From Talinum fruticosum (taxonomy: Eukaryota; Streptophyta; Magnoliopsida; Caryophyllales; Talinaceae): a DNA stretch of 64,000 nucleotides. Each line of letters begins with the position of its first letter. Position 1 is the first letter of the stretch. This document shows positions 45,462 to 59,121 of the stretch, piece by piece. Both the position numbers and the translations under genes were made by a program. The stretch is from the NCBI GenBank assembly GCA_021018815.1, contig JAITYX010000083.1, positions 992,001 to 1,056,000 of the forward strand, in the 5' to 3' direction. Below the pieces are notes generated by a model, which was given only the letters and a program-made list of their open reading frames with translations, did not search any database and was not told the DNA's origin.

Positions 45462-48274
45462 ATGTATCAGTGAGTGAATATCTGAATTGTAAACCCACTG
45501 CTAGTAAAACTAACTAGGTGGGGGCAACTTGCTAATGCTAAAGATTATGTGAAAAAATTCACATATACACCCTTTTTCCCCTTCCTCTCCTGATATGCTG
45601 TGAAAATCACAATGCTATACCTTCTTTTACCCATTTTTGTTTTGATATATTGAGCATCATCTACTGTGAATATTGAATGCTCTTAAAACAGAACTTTCTG
45701 ATGGTGTTGTTTGATTGGCTCTAATGGAACAAATATGATCTCAGAATCAGAATCACTTTATTTTATATTGGCAAAAGCTCAATCCTAGATATTGATCAGT
45801 AAGCAACAAATTCTACCGTGGGGCTAAGACTGCATACATCTAAATTTGATACACTGAGATCAGTTCAATGTTGTTAGTGCCTCAGATTTTGCAACTTCTC
45901 TTTGAGGGCATCAACAAAGTTACCCTACCTCAAGGATCAAAATATTGTTTACATTCTTTTATAATTGGATCAAAGTTTTTCTACAGTGTTATAGCTACTC
46001 TACTCCTGTAATTGTATTGAAGTAGATGAAATAATTGGTTCAAGACCAGAAAGAAAGATACCCAGCAACCCAAGAAATATTGTTTATCTAACCAGAGTTT
46101 TACCCCTTTTCATGCTTTCACATACAACTACTCCCATATGCTTTTGACATGTCAAAAACAAAAAAGAAAAGAAGAAGCTGTAATTAACAAGTTTTTTCTA
46201 ATCCTAAATTCTTACCTTATGCACATCAGAGTAACCAGAACCATTGGTTACTTCATATCAACCCATCATGTCAGAGCCCCACCTCAAGCAAGCCTCATAG
46301 GTAGCTTGATGTCTATATTTTAATTGGGGGCGATTAATTTTGTTACATTTCAAATTTAAAACTTTTTTACAGTATATTATAAAGAGAGGATATCGATACA
46401 TATTATTACTTTATTTCATTGATTTGTAATTATATATTAAAAACTTTCAAGAGATGAACCTTTCAGCTGTCTCAAAGTAGACCCGACACGTACAGAAAGG
46501 TTGTGGTTACGATGTAGAAAGTGCAATGAGGTTTTTTTTTTTTTTGAGTTTAACTGACTGTATATACACTGAGATGCTATGTTCTCTGTATTTCTGAAGT
46601 TATACACAGTCATTGCACTTACCTCTTCATACTTCTCTCCTTTCTTACTGAACTGATTTAAGCACTTCAGCTCCATAAAAACTGTGTAAGAACTGTTCAG
46701 AACATTTGCATCAACTTGTTTGTTTAGCCATTTGTTCCTTTTGCAGCTTCTCGAGTCTTTGACTTTAGAGAGAGAGAGAGAGAGAGGGAGAGAACAGCCT
46801 GGAAATCTAGCTACCAATCATTGGAAGAAGAATATTTAGTATGTGCTGTCTATAATGAACATACATTTTGTTCTGAGATTTCAGAGTAAAATTATTGGAA
46901 GTATATATCTTTTAAATATCTTCATTATGTAATTAATTAAGGTCTGAATTCTAATTAGAAATTCAGAATGGTATAAGACTACTAGGACTCTAGGAGACCT
47001 CATCCAAGGTCCATAAACACTCTCTTGTGGTTTTACAGTAAGCTAATCTACTACATCTATCAATCATTAGGCTGTTTCATGATTACAGTATTAGTTTTGG
47101 ATTTAACCCATGGAATCAAGCATAAATGGTATCAATGCTTCTCAAAAAGTTCGGGATTATAAAATTAAATATTTTATTTATCTTGAAATGCGACATTTAA
47201 GAGAGTTAATAATATATGAAAATTTTCATTCCCACGCTTTTAGTTTTAATCTCTCATTTTAACATGATATATGAATAAAGTATTTATGTACGTAATTGCC
47301 ATATTGCATGAAATTTAAGCTAACATGATATCAGACTATCATTGTCGTGGTCGGTATTACAAAGATTATGAAAGCTAACAAGCCCTTTGGTGGAAGTTAA
47401 GGCTTTACCTATCCAACTGACTCGTACCTAAAGAGCAAGTAGAATACTCTAATAGTCCCGTCCCTTTATGAATCAAGTTTTTATTTGTAGAGTACCCGTT
47501 GTATTTCGATATGATATAACGCAATTAATGAAATGAATTTGGGTAACTTAATTTCAACATATGGTGGAGGATGTTAGATGAGTTTATATGACATCGTAAA
47601 CATTACACCACAAACACAAAGAATAACTTTTCAATTATTTTGTTTAAAAAATATATCTTACAAAATCATGTATTTATTAGTTAAAGCTCAAAGTGTTCAA
47701 TATGTGGGGGCCGATAATATGGATAAGGCACAAATCACAATCCATTATTATCATCATTACACACTAGAGCAAAAATATTACTATGTAGCTTTTTAATTGT
47801 GAACTCAAATAATAAAAATTACAGAAAAATCATCTTCTATTTATATTTTTATTTATTTATGTTTATTTTTGTTCAGTTATACTATTTTCTGTTAATAATT
47901 TTTATTTTTTCTGTTATTTTTACTATATATTTTATTTACTGTTCGTTTTTATTCTCTTTGATTTTACCCAAACTAATCAATCAATGAAAAAAAGAAACTA
48001 GTTGCTAGGTCATTATAAATATCATTGCTATATATGAGAAAAAAATTATGAAAACAATATTCTTGTTTTGAAGTCAACTTCGATCTTAGACATAGACAAA
48101 AGCCAATGTAATTCATGATTAGAAGCCACAAGAAGTAGCTCTTCATTAACAAAAACGTTAATATGAAAGTATATCTAGATATGCATCTACTTATATTAAA
48201 TATTTCTTTTTCTCCCCTTGATAGTGAGTGCTTTCTTTGAATGGTTCATTGATACTGAGAAATTAGGATATTCA

Positions 48275-48399
<125 letters not shown>

Positions 48400-49381
48400 G
48401 TTTAAATTAGAGGGTCAGACGAAGGAGCTAAAAGGTATTATATTATATTCAACTTGTATTGAAAAACAAGGGAAGCTTGGATAATTATGGTACTTCTTTC
48501 TTTTTTAATTTGGTCATCAGATTATAGGAATTATTTTGATTTGATTTCTAATAATTTTATGAATTTTAATTTTAAAATAGTATTTAGTATACGAATTAAA
48601 AGGCGAAAACAAAATTTTTGAAACTAATAATATTCGAACCAAAAAGAACTTTCAGCACTAATTCAATTATGTGTATATATATGACAACAATCATTATGAT
48701 GTTCAATTTTGCACATAAATGAGTGAACTGTTAGAATCTAATAATTTTTTAAAAAATTTATTCATCAGCCATTCAAACTTTTAATTTAGGAGTAGTGTTA
48801 TTCCTCTTAACATTCCAAAAATTAAAAAAATTAGAAGTTGAATATTATACACCATGAAGTTTGAAGTAAGCCTAAAGTTGACTTAGTGGAGGGAGTTGTT
48901 GATGTCAAATCACCATCTGCCAAATGGAAGGGCGCCAACAATCAGCCCGCCATAGATGAGAGAGAGAGAGAGTGAGACGTTCCAAAATGTCATCATCATT
49001 ATTTGACTCTCTACCCCAAATCCATTCTCCCCCTTCCCCCCTTTTTTTCATTTTCTTTTCTGCATATTGCCATTCATCATCATCAACTGGAAATCAAAAT
49101 TAAAATTGCCCCTTTTGCTCCGACGTTGCATACTTTATCTGGAGAACCCCAATATCATTGAGACGATAAACTGATTTCTCTCTCCATCGTTGTGATTGGC
49201 GAATTCATACATTATTGCCCAACATTCCGTAATGTCTCATCTGGGTCTGATTCGATTTCCTCTAGAAGTTGTAATTTGAACATCAATTTTGGGATTTAGT
49301 GCTAAAGATTCTGGCTTTCTCGGTTTTATTGAATTGAATTGGGCAAGTGCGTTTCTTATCCGGGTTCAATAAGGACGAATT

Positions 49382-52300
49382 ATGCCCCTGGTCCTGGGCT
49401 CGTCCTCGGAGCAAGACCCGGATGATTCTGAAGCTGAGTTTGTCGAGGTTGATCCAACTGGACGTTATGGTCGGGTCAGTTTATGTCTCACCCTTAAACT
49501 TCTCTCTCTCTGTCTCTCTTCCTGGTTTCTTTTTAGGGATTTGGAATGAAAATGAACCCCAGACGAGGAATCAACAATTAAGATAATGACGGGTGATTAG
49601 AATTTGATTTGTCTGTTATAAACGTTTGATCATTTGGGTTGGCTAATTGTTCAGAGTATCATTTTATTTGATGTGTTTCTGATTGTGGGTATTTGCTTGT
49701 TTTGTATTTATTTCATGGTTTTTGCAGTACAAGGAAGTTCTAGGAAGAGGGGCTTTCAAGAAAGTGTATCCTCTTTTTAGTTGTTTTCATATACTATTTG
49801 TTTTGTTTATGCTGTGGGGAAAATAAGTTTATCTTGTTTTTGGTGTTTGATAGATGCACTTATAAGAGAAAAGGGAAGGTTTCTGTTTATCCTTAATACA
49901 GAACTAATCAGGTATAGAGCATTTGATCAGTTAGAAGGAATAGAAGTAGCTTGGAATCAAGTTAAGGTTGCGGAACTATTGCGCAATGCTGAAGATTTGG
50001 AACGGCTTTATTCGGAGGTTCATCTTCTTAAGACCTTGAAGCATAAGAACATTATCAAGTTCTATAACTCATGGGTTGACACCAAAAATGAGCATATAAA
50101 CTTCATTACTGAGATCTTCACTTCGGGCACTCTACGTCAGTATGTCTATTTGTTTTTTTGGGGGATATCTCTACTTTTCCCTGTGAATTCGACTTTGTTT
50201 ACTTGTCTGTGTGCCAAGCTGAGAGTTTCCATCTAAACATTGGTTGTAGATACCGTAAGAAACATAAGCATGTAGACTTGAGGGCTTTGAAGAAATGGTC
50301 GAGGCAGATCCTAGAAGGCCTTCTATATCTTCACAGCCACGATCCTCCTGTCATTCATCGGGATCTCAAATGTGATAACATCTTTGTTAATGGTAACCAT
50401 GGTGAGGTGAAAATTGGTGATCTTGGATTAGCTGCCATTCTTCATCATGCAAAGGCAGCTCATAGTGTCATTGGTGAGGATCTGATATTTTCTTTGAATT
50501 TTAAGATTAGTAAGCCCTTTTTTCAATTGCAATTACCAAGAGTATTGGTGGAGCCCCTGAGGTAACTGTTAAGTCTCATCTCAGGGACACCGGAATTTAT
50601 GGCACCTGAGCTTTACGAGGAGGAATACAACGAGCTGGTTGATATCTATGCCTTCGGCATGTGTCTGCTCGAGTTGGTGACTCTTGAGTACCCTTATACT
50701 GAATGTAACAATGCTGCTCAGATATACAAGAAAGTTTCCTCAGTAAGGCATTGGAGGCTATGAATTTTTAAGCTGCCATATTCTTTCTGCAGTTCATTTT
50801 CTGTCTGTGAATCATTTTGTTCCTTCCTCTAGTTTGTCAGTCCTTGTGTTATACAGAAGCTATCACTTACAAATGTTCAATGCATTTATTTTCCCATTTC
50901 TCTATTGTCATGTTTATAGGGGAGGGGGAGATTGCGATTTCATTTTGGTGAAAATTCTGCTCATTAATGTGATGTTTATGCCGTTTTCGCAAGACTTACT
51001 CTCATATCACGGAAAAGAATTTGCAAGGGCACTGTATTTCTGTTTGTGAATGACTTCTAGCATTGAAATCTTTCTTTGCTTCTTTCTCTTTGACAACAAT
51101 TACTGCAGAAGTCCTAAATGGTTCCCTGTTCTGGAGTTTTACCATGTCAGATTGAGGTGGGAGAAATGTGCAATAGAAATTCCATCTTTCATAATTTAAT
51201 TGGTTACTATGCTGTAAATTTCGTCATCTGAACTCCAGATCACGGTTACTTAGTTAGTGGTTACTGATAGCTATTGGAAATCATGAGCTGCTGGGTGGTG
51301 GGGAAACCTTACAGAAATAGCTATAGGAACTTTCACATTCTCATTGGCAATCAGTAGATTGATATTCTTTGCTAAATGTAGTGTTCTCATCTTTTCCGCT
51401 TGTATACACTGGTGAATTATATAGTACACTGCCCTGCTGGTTGAAGGTTCTTCCCCCATTTTTGTTTGAATAAGAGCAGTAAAGCAGGCTACAGGAATCT
51501 TTAATTTCATTATACTTCTCGTTGTTGCTTTTCAATTTAGACGAACCTTTTTATGTTTATGTTGCCCTTTTTCTTGCTAGGGAATCAAGCCAGCATCATT
51601 GGCAAAAGTAACGGATCCTGATGTAAAAGCATTTATAGATAAATGTATTACAAACGTGTCAGAGAGATTATCTGCGATACAACTCCTAAGGGATCCTTTC
51701 TTGTCGGATGCTTGTCATGACAGTATTGTCAGTTCATTACATGTTAATGTACAAAGTTCAGGTACAGTTTTGGATAAACAGAAAGTTTCAAGTTTTCTTT
51801 GCTACTCCACTGATTTCCTATCAAAACAACTGCAGATATAGCTAATCAGTTAAGTAAAAGAATGGAGGATTCTCATACTGGACACAGTAGAGATATTTCA
51901 GTGCAAGGCGAAAGGAAGGATGACAACACCATATTTGTGAAATTGAGGATACCTGATTCAAGAGGTTCGGTCTTGCTCCCCCCTCCCGCTCCTAGGACTA
52001 AATGTGTGCCAGCCAACACTTATTAAATATACATTAGTAGCATTCTTTACTAAAACAAGAACTACTGGGTCCCGCTTTTGTGGGGTCTGGGGAAATCTAG
52101 ATCTAGGCAGTCTTATCCCTACAAGCATTTCTGTAAAGTAGCATGCTTTACTATATCTTGATTTTGTGTTCTTGTAAATTTAGTTTATTGTTACAGTGTT
52201 TAAGTCGTAGATTGACTGAAGTCTTTTTTCATGGGTCCAGGTCATGTTCGCAATATTCATTTTCCATTTGACATAGAAGCTGATACGTCAATTGCTGTTG

Positions 52301-53516
52301 CTAGTGAAATGGTTTATGAGCTGGACCTCACAGACCAAGATGTTCATACCATTGCTGACATGATTGACTCAGAAATTCGGACTCTTATTCCAGATTGGTC
52401 ACCAAGGGAATCATGTGGAGCTGATTCAATATCTGAAAGCCTTGTCTCTGATAGCAAACACGAGCTTTCTTCACATTGTTTCTCTGAAAATAAGGATGAT
52501 ATATCTCCTATGACAACTGCCTCAGGTAATCTGTTTTTCCCTGATCGACTGGCTTCTGGTCGCAAGTTCTGGTCAGACTCTCCGAGAGCCGGTAGTGGAT
52601 TTTCACCGCTTAAGTCTGCACCCATTAGCCCATCTGAAGTTCATTCAGGAACCCCTGATGACCGCATATTTCAAAATAGTCATTTGCGTGGGACCCCTGG
52701 GAATAGGCATTTACTTGAAAAGGTGGATGAAGTTGCTCATGAGTATGATGATCAGACATCAAATGCAGTGGTCTTGGATAAACAGTCCGAGGATGACACT
52801 GGATGTCTTGAAGAGTGCAATAATGTGAAGAAAGACCCTTCTTCTGAGCTCATCCAAAACATCAAATCTGACAATAACAATTTAGATAGACTTCCAGGTA
52901 ACAAATCAGAAGTTTTGAGGATCATCGCTGAGAAACTAGAGATCTTGCTTGCTGAACAGAAGAAAGAACTGGATGAACTAAAAGGAAACATGAATTGGCT
53001 ATATCTGACATTTTAGAAGAGATTTCTCCTGAAATGCGTGTAGAAGTGTTGAACATATGTAGCTGGAAGATCCCTGATTATAAAATGCACAATGAGATGA
53101 ATCTTTGTCCTGGGCCTCCTGTACAGCTTCATTTGTCATCATCTCAATTTTCCAATGCACCAATGCCAAAGACAACAACCCAGAGTGGAACTCCGCGTGA
53201 GAGGTTCAAATCTCGACTTTCTAGTGTGGATGTGAAGAATGGAGTGTGTCATTCTCATTGCCCTGGTGCATCCGTAGACAGAATATTTGCAGATACATCA
53301 ACTATGATCAATGTTGCCATAAGCCCGAGATTCTTCCATGTTGCTACACCACTGAGTGGAAAGCGTAGGGGAAGTGTTGGTCGGCCTAGCTACAAGGATA
53401 AGCTGAATGGTCCCAAGAAGGAATCCGAATCAGACATGAAAAATTTCAAGAAAGAGTCCAAGACTGACATGGGAATTGCTGTTGTCTTGAAAGATGGCTC
53501 AGAGAATCAGGGTTGA
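49382..53516 (+). CDS. WNK (with-no-lysine) Ser/Thr protein kinase, frame broken by one base
   Basis: Eight exons: 49382-49474, 49728-49765, 49912-50139, 50250-50473, 50585-50742, 51581-51761, 51836-51964 and 52241-53516; about 775 residues with the frame followed. The start [20 protein letters not shown] precedes VDPTGRYGR. The kinase domain shows the WNK signature: [10 protein letters not shown] with Lys in the glycine loop and VAWNQVK with Asn in place of the usual subdomain II Lys. [20 protein letters not shown] and [11 protein letters not shown] are the catalytic, activation and substrate segments. Exon 8 begins with [20 protein letters not shown] and [17 protein letters not shown], the WNK-type OSR1-like/PF2-like domain, followed by a Ser-rich tail and a short coiled coil. 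At a run of four A (52980-52983) the frame is lost after LDELK; one more A gives [16 protein letters not shown] and continues to 53516. Plant WNKs act in flowering, stress and ion homeostasis; which subgroup this is cannot be fixed here. Confidence 0.92.
52063..52126. repeat. SINE-like fragment in a WNK intron
   Basis: ACTACTGGGTCCCGCTTTTG, TGGGGTCTGGGG and AGGCAGTCTTATCCCTAC are the ordered words typical of the 3' half of plant SINE relics. It resembles the fragment at 279-360. It lies in the 51965-52240 intron. Confidence 0.4.
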
Positions 53517-55372
53517 AAACCATAAGTTCATCACATACAGGACGCTTGTCTCTGTAAGGTGATCAGTTGCATGATATAGTCCTTAGATGCAAGTCCACTT
53601 TAGTTTTATTTTCATCTTCACTCTTCCTTTTTACAGTTTTACTGAAGTATAGCATACAGGTTATCATTCTTACATTGCATTTATTGTTTGATATGTGTGA
53701 TAAAATTCTGGTGTATACTTGTACATAGGGTTTTCTTGTTTTCTGTCAGCTTCAAAACGAGATGGCTGCGTTAGAATCCAGTAATTTGTGTATATTAGGT
53801 CAAAAAATTTGAATTATGGGCTACATTTTATTGCCTCCTATTGAATGGAAAATTTTGAGCTGCCTGTTGTATAAACTCATTTTTCTGGAAATTATTATGT
53901 GGCTTCTGCATATTTTTCTGTTGTGTGTTTTCTAGCTGATTATGCCTCCCATCAGTATCAAAGTTTTCGGGAACTTTGTGGTTGACTGGTTAGGGATGTT
54001 TCAATATTTGCTCAATAAAAAAAAAAGAAAAGAAAAATGGCATAGAAAGTGATATGGCATCTAATTACCGAACTCAAACAACCTTGATACAAAACTCGAT
54101 TTAGATGCAAAATAATTCCGCCCATAACTTGTGTTGTGTCGATCTTGCTGAACTTGGTATGTTTGAATAATTTTTACCGTATTCTTTGCAAGCATATTAG
54201 ATCGAAAAAGTTTTGCAATGAAATTAACACGAATGAATAAATGAAATCCGAAATAGGGATGGGTTGGACTAATCCCTTTTTAGATGTGGTGGGAGCTCAA
54301 GCATTAGCACACTACACACATTTTTGCTGAACCCACAACCACAACACATTATTAGATAATTTGTGAATATTATGATGAATTTTTGCTTCAACTTCTTTTG
54401 ATGGGAGGAGGAGAAGGAATAAGAGGTGATTTGGGTGGATACGCGGCATAAGAGGGGACTCGGAATTCTCTCTCTCTTTCTGCTCTTTTTCATGAGACAA
54501 TTATAATCAGCCACCCCATGCCCTGTCTTCTTAGCCAACTCTACTCCATACCTACTATTTGCTCAATTTGAACATGAATTTGTTATCTTATACTCCATTT
54601 CATAATTAATTTTGTATGTTCTGTAATTTGGGGTATGATTCTATAAACTATGAAACAAAAACGTGATATTATAAGTCCGGTCTTTTCTGTTAATAAACAT
54701 GTAGATGACACTACATATTATAGTTAGTTTTTAGGAAGAAAATGTTAGCGGATAAAAGAAGATCAAAGCATAATATTTCATCATGATACTTACAGAAGAT
54801 TATTAAGATGGATGAATAATGGGAGAGGGACTTTCGGGTCAATAATTTTTCAATATAAGGTCTAATAGGATCAATCTATTTGTAATATGTGAATGAAGCG
54901 TGAGGTAGCTCTATTAGAGCTCGAATATCTCTCTACAAATTTAGACATTTGTAACAATAGGACTTTGTATATCTAAACATACTTGTATTGGGAAAAAATT
55001 ACTATAACCTTTTCTATTTACCTTTATCTTATAAGCTTTACGATTTATTGTAACTTCTACGATTAAATGGAACGAACATCAGACCACCTACACCATGTGA
55101 TAATGGAACTTTGAGGATATATAAAAAAAGAAAATCTAGAATAGAATGTGAAGGGGGAAGAGAACCATGGGTTAACACAGGCAAGTGTGCCAATGTAACT
55201 AGGGTTAGTGAGAGGCCCATATCCACAAATGGATAGAAGCACATCTCTCAAATTGAGAGGCCCTTATTTTCTACCAAATCCCTGCCGTGGCTGGCTATCT
55301 ACAAGATAACATAAACACTCCCTCTCTCCTCTTCTTCACTCTTCTTCAACCTCACTTTCCCCAAATCCCTCT

Positions 55373-55373
<1 letters not shown>
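53517..55373. other. WNK 3' flank and EF-Tu promoter region
   Basis: The first 300-400 bases are probably WNK 3' UTR. No further gene supported; short minus-strand frames near 54269-54538 lack any recognisable feature. The last 100 bases, CT-rich, form the EF-Tu leader. Confidence 0.65.

Positions 55374-55413
<40 letters not shown>
55374..55413. repeat. (CT)n tract in the EF-Tu 5' leader
   Basis: About 19 CT units ending six bases before the ATG at 55419. Such tracts are typical of strongly expressed plant plastid-protein genes. Confidence 0.95.
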
Positions 55414-55415
<2 letters not shown>

Positions 55416-55418
55416 CCA

Positions 55419-56886
55419 ATGGCGTTCTCCACGGCGGCCTCCACCAGAGCCTCCCCAGCTCTGACCTGCCAACACCCCCACTCCCACCAACAAACCCCGT
55501 CTTCCCTCGTTCCCAATGTCAATTTCCACCCCAAAACCCCCTCCAACATAACCCTCTCCTCCTCCTTCACCCCCTCTTTCCTACCCTCCACCACCGCTGC
55601 CACCTCCTCCACTGCCGCCGCCCCACTCCCCTCCCACCGCCGCCGCTTCACTGTCCGCGCCGCCAGGGGCAAGTTCGAGCGGAAGAAGCCCCATGTCAAC
55701 ATCGGCACAATTGGCCACGTCGACCACGGCAAGACCACTCTCACGGCGGCGCTCACCATGGTCTTGGCCCCCTTCGGTAACTCCGCCCCCAAGAAGTACG
55801 ACGAAATCGACGCCGCCCCCGAGGAGCGCGCCCGTGGTATCACCATTAACACCGCCACCGTCGAGTACGAGACTGAGAACCGCCACTACGCCCACGTCGA
55901 CTGCCCCGGACACGCCGATTATGTCAAGAACATGATCACCGGAGCCGCCCAGATGGACGGTGCTATCCTGGTGGTTTCCGGCGCCGACGGGCCCATGCCC
56001 CAGACGAAAGAGCACATCTTGTTGGCTAAGCAGGTGGGTGTCCCTTCCATGGTGGTGTTCCTCAACAAGGAGGACCAGGTCGACGACGAGGAGCTTCTCC
56101 AATTGGTCGAGTTAGAGGTGAGAGAATTGCTCAGTAGTTATGATTTCCCTGGGGATGACATCCCAATTGTTTCTGGGTCTGCCCTTTTAGCCCTAGAGGA
56201 ATTGATGAAAACCCTAACATTAAAAGAGGGGAGAACAAGTGGGTAGATAAAATTTATGAGCTTATGGACAGGGTTGATGAGTACATCCCTATCCCTGAGA
56301 GAGATACTGATAAGCCCTTCTTGATGGCCATTGAAGATGTTTTCTCCATTACTGGTCGTGGTACTGTGGCCACTGGTAGAGTGGAGAGAGGAACCATTAA
56401 GATGGGTGACACAGTAGAAATTGTGGGTTTGAGAGAGACTAGGACTACCACTGTAACTGGGGTTGAGATGTTCCAGAAGCTTCTTGATGATGCTATGGCT
56501 GGGGACAATGTGGGTTTGTTGTTGAGAGGTATTCAGAAGGCTGATATTCAGAGGGGTATGGTCCTCGCTAAGCCGGGTACCATCACTCCTCACACTAAGT
56601 TTGAGGCCATTGTATATGTGTTGAAGAAGGAGGAGGGTGGTAGGCACTCCCCTTCTTTGCTGGGTACAGGCCTCAGTTCTACATGAGAACCACCGATGTC
56701 ACCGGCAAGGTTGCCACGATTATGAATGATCAAAATGAGGAGTCTAAGATGGTTATGCCTGGTGACCGGGTTAAGATGGTGGTTGAGCTCATTGCTCCTG
56801 TTGCTTGTGAGGATGGTATGAGGTTTGCTATCAGAGAAGGAGGTAAGACTGTTGGTGCTGGTGTTATCCAGAAAATCATCGAATAG
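55419..56886 (+). CDS. TUFA: Plastid elongation factor Tu (nuclear gene), frame broken twice
   Basis: Delivers aminoacyl-tRNA to the plastid ribosome as a GTP complex. Single exon, about 489 residues if both lesions are followed. Residues 1 to about 77 are a Ser/Thr/Pro-rich chloroplast transit peptide ending [19 protein letters not shown]. GTPase motifs: GHVDHGKTT (G1), [13 protein letters not shown] (G2), DCPGHADY (G3), NKED (G4) and [10 protein letters not shown] (G5). Domains 2 and 3 follow with [41 protein letters not shown] and [17 protein letters not shown], ending [16 protein letters not shown]. The frame is lost at a run of four A (56208-56211), where [20 protein letters not shown] is expected to follow, and again at a run of four C (56649-56652), where [17 protein letters not shown] is expected. 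One added base at each point restores the whole family sequence. The gene is essential, so both gaps are probably sequence errors. Confidence 0.95.
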
Positions 56887-59044
56887 TGAATTAGTCTTTT
56901 GCTAGGTTCTTTTGGGTTGTAATGAGAATTGGGGGCAGAGCTGTAAAAGACTCTTCTTTTTACGTGTTCCTTTTTGGGAGTAGGATTGAACATTTGAGAT
57001 ATTCTCATGAATTATGCAATTTAAATTGATACCTTTTGCACAATTGCCTCAGTCTTCTGATGCGTATGATCAAGAAGTTTGTTGTATGCTTTGATGTTAA
57101 TGTTTTAGTGCAATTAGTCCTGTGCTTGTAATGATTTTACAGAACTTGCACATGTGTATCATTTCGGTTCCTAATAAAAGGGCAATAAGAACATATCTAA
57201 TTGCGAAACAGCCTTGGATTAGTCAATTTTTGGGGCCTTTGTTCCAATGCCAGAGCATTGCAATGGTCTTTGATTAGCAGTTTTTGGATTGAGCTTTCGT
57301 GTAAAGGCCTTAGTCTGATTAGGTTCTGCTTGTATGCTTTTCACTTGCAATTGTACATGCATACCAATACGTCAATTGTGCTCGACTACAAGTGTCTCAA
57401 ATAGCATATTACTTCACCCATTTTCTGAAGATTTGGGTCTTTTGCATACAAATGGAAATGTTTGGGTATAGAGTCAAGTGTCAATCAAAGTACTCATTGT
57501 GAATATCGAGTAGTTGTAATATGATTGATTCAAAGGGTAGGGAGCTATGGTTGTGTTGCAAATTTAACCTTTGTTTGCCATCTTTTGCTATTTTCGACCT
57601 CTTTCTCACCAGCTGACCAATTGTCTTGGCAATGTGGCACATTTGGGGCTCTGTTTCATCCCATGCATCTCGTTTCTTCCCCCTGCACCATAAACAACCA
57701 AAGTCAGAAATGATGATTCAACTGTAACTTGAATTCATGAGACTAATGACTCTCATCTGTTATAATTAAGATTGTCCTTCGTGATGTGATTATTTTTGTA
57801 AAACTGTTGATACATAAATTGAGGTTGTCCTTTTTCGTGATAAAAGAATCCTTATAAATAACTTGTCTATTCTCTACCTTCTTACATTAAGAAGTTACAT
57901 TAGGAAGAAGAGTTAGTTGAGATGGCTATATGTTTCTGATGTGCAGTGAAACCTGGCTTTATTGAGCTTTCTGAGATGTGTTATTTTATGTGAATCTGTA
58001 TATTGTGTGTGTGTTCTGCAATGCATGGTGTGCACTGGAGAATATGGATTTTGTCAATGTTGGATCGATGTTAAGTCAGCGTCAAGTTATTGCCTTTATC
58101 TATATATTACTACTGTACTCATAGGTCAGAATTAGGTTAGTTTAGTTAATTTCTAGTTAGGAGTACATGCCATTGGTGGGCATGGTAACTGTGGCCCGTT
58201 GGTTAGTACGATTTTGAATTGAGTGTGGGTGGAATTTAAATCATACTAACCAGGAACATTTCCTGGATCACTTAGTCTGGATTGCGAATCGCTACTTATT
58301 GCACAAATTTACTTTAATTTGGCTTTGGATTGCTTGCGCCCGAAAAGCTAATCATTTAGGTTTGGAACGTTTCCGGTAACTATAAATCACATTATTTGGC
58401 GTAAAATTGGATCATATTCTAGGTTAGAATAATACAAGTCAATTTTGTATGATCATAATCAGTACCATGTTAGTGGGCAGTAACTATTATAATTGATAAA
58501 TTTTTTGAGAATTGTTGCTAAGAATCTGGGTTAGAATTTCATCTTTATTGAACTTTGCGCCTCTTATATATATAAAAAGTTACTATCCACATGACAAACC
58601 CCCAACCGAAAAAAAACCTCTTTTCAACATCATAAGAAGAGGTTCTTCATTGTAGATATCGTATGACTTTCACTTAATAAAATTTATCCATTATTCTCAA
58701 AAAAAAAAAAAGGTTCTAAAAAAGTTCAAACAACAGGGGAGCTCTTTAACCATATATAATATACTACCAAGTGTTACCCACCACTGGTGGGAGCAAAAGC
58801 TCCAAAGTAAATTTGGAAGAACAGAGACTCTTTGCAACCCTTTTGGCAGACTTATTAAGGTGCAAGAACCAGCATCTTTATGGATAACAAGATCATGAAA
58901 ATGAAAATAATAAATCTGCACGTTTGGAAAAATGATGAAACCAAATCAAATCAAATCAAATATTATGCCCTCCCCTACTAAAAAAATTAAAAATCCAATC
59001 AGATACATTAATTTACACAAAATTACACCCTAATTACCTACCTC
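56887..59044. other. EF-Tu 3' flank and intergenic
   Basis: The first 300 bases are probably EF-Tu 3' UTR. No other gene supported. The region from about 58790 on is similar to 60560-60780, both being promoters of the inhibitor tandem pair. Confidence 0.65.
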
Positions 59045-59050
59045 TATAAA
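59045..59050 (+). promoter_or_regulatory. TATA box, inhibitor gene 1
   Basis: TATAAA 77 bases before the ATG at 59122. The upstream AATCCAATCAGATACATTAA is shared with inhibitor gene 2. Confidence 0.75.
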
Positions 59051-59121
59051 ACACATTGTACAAACACAAAACTCCCCACAACCCCCCTCTTTCCCAGTTG
59101 TCAAGCATAACAGCTGGAAAA

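Noticed and set aside
46437..46817. 126-codon minus-strand frame
   Set aside because: The N-terminal Ser-Leu run comes from a GA repeat; no domain, signal or splice support was seen.
55412..56102. Long minus-strand frames opposite EF-Tu
   Set aside because: Antisense shadows of a GC-rich gene with strong codon bias.
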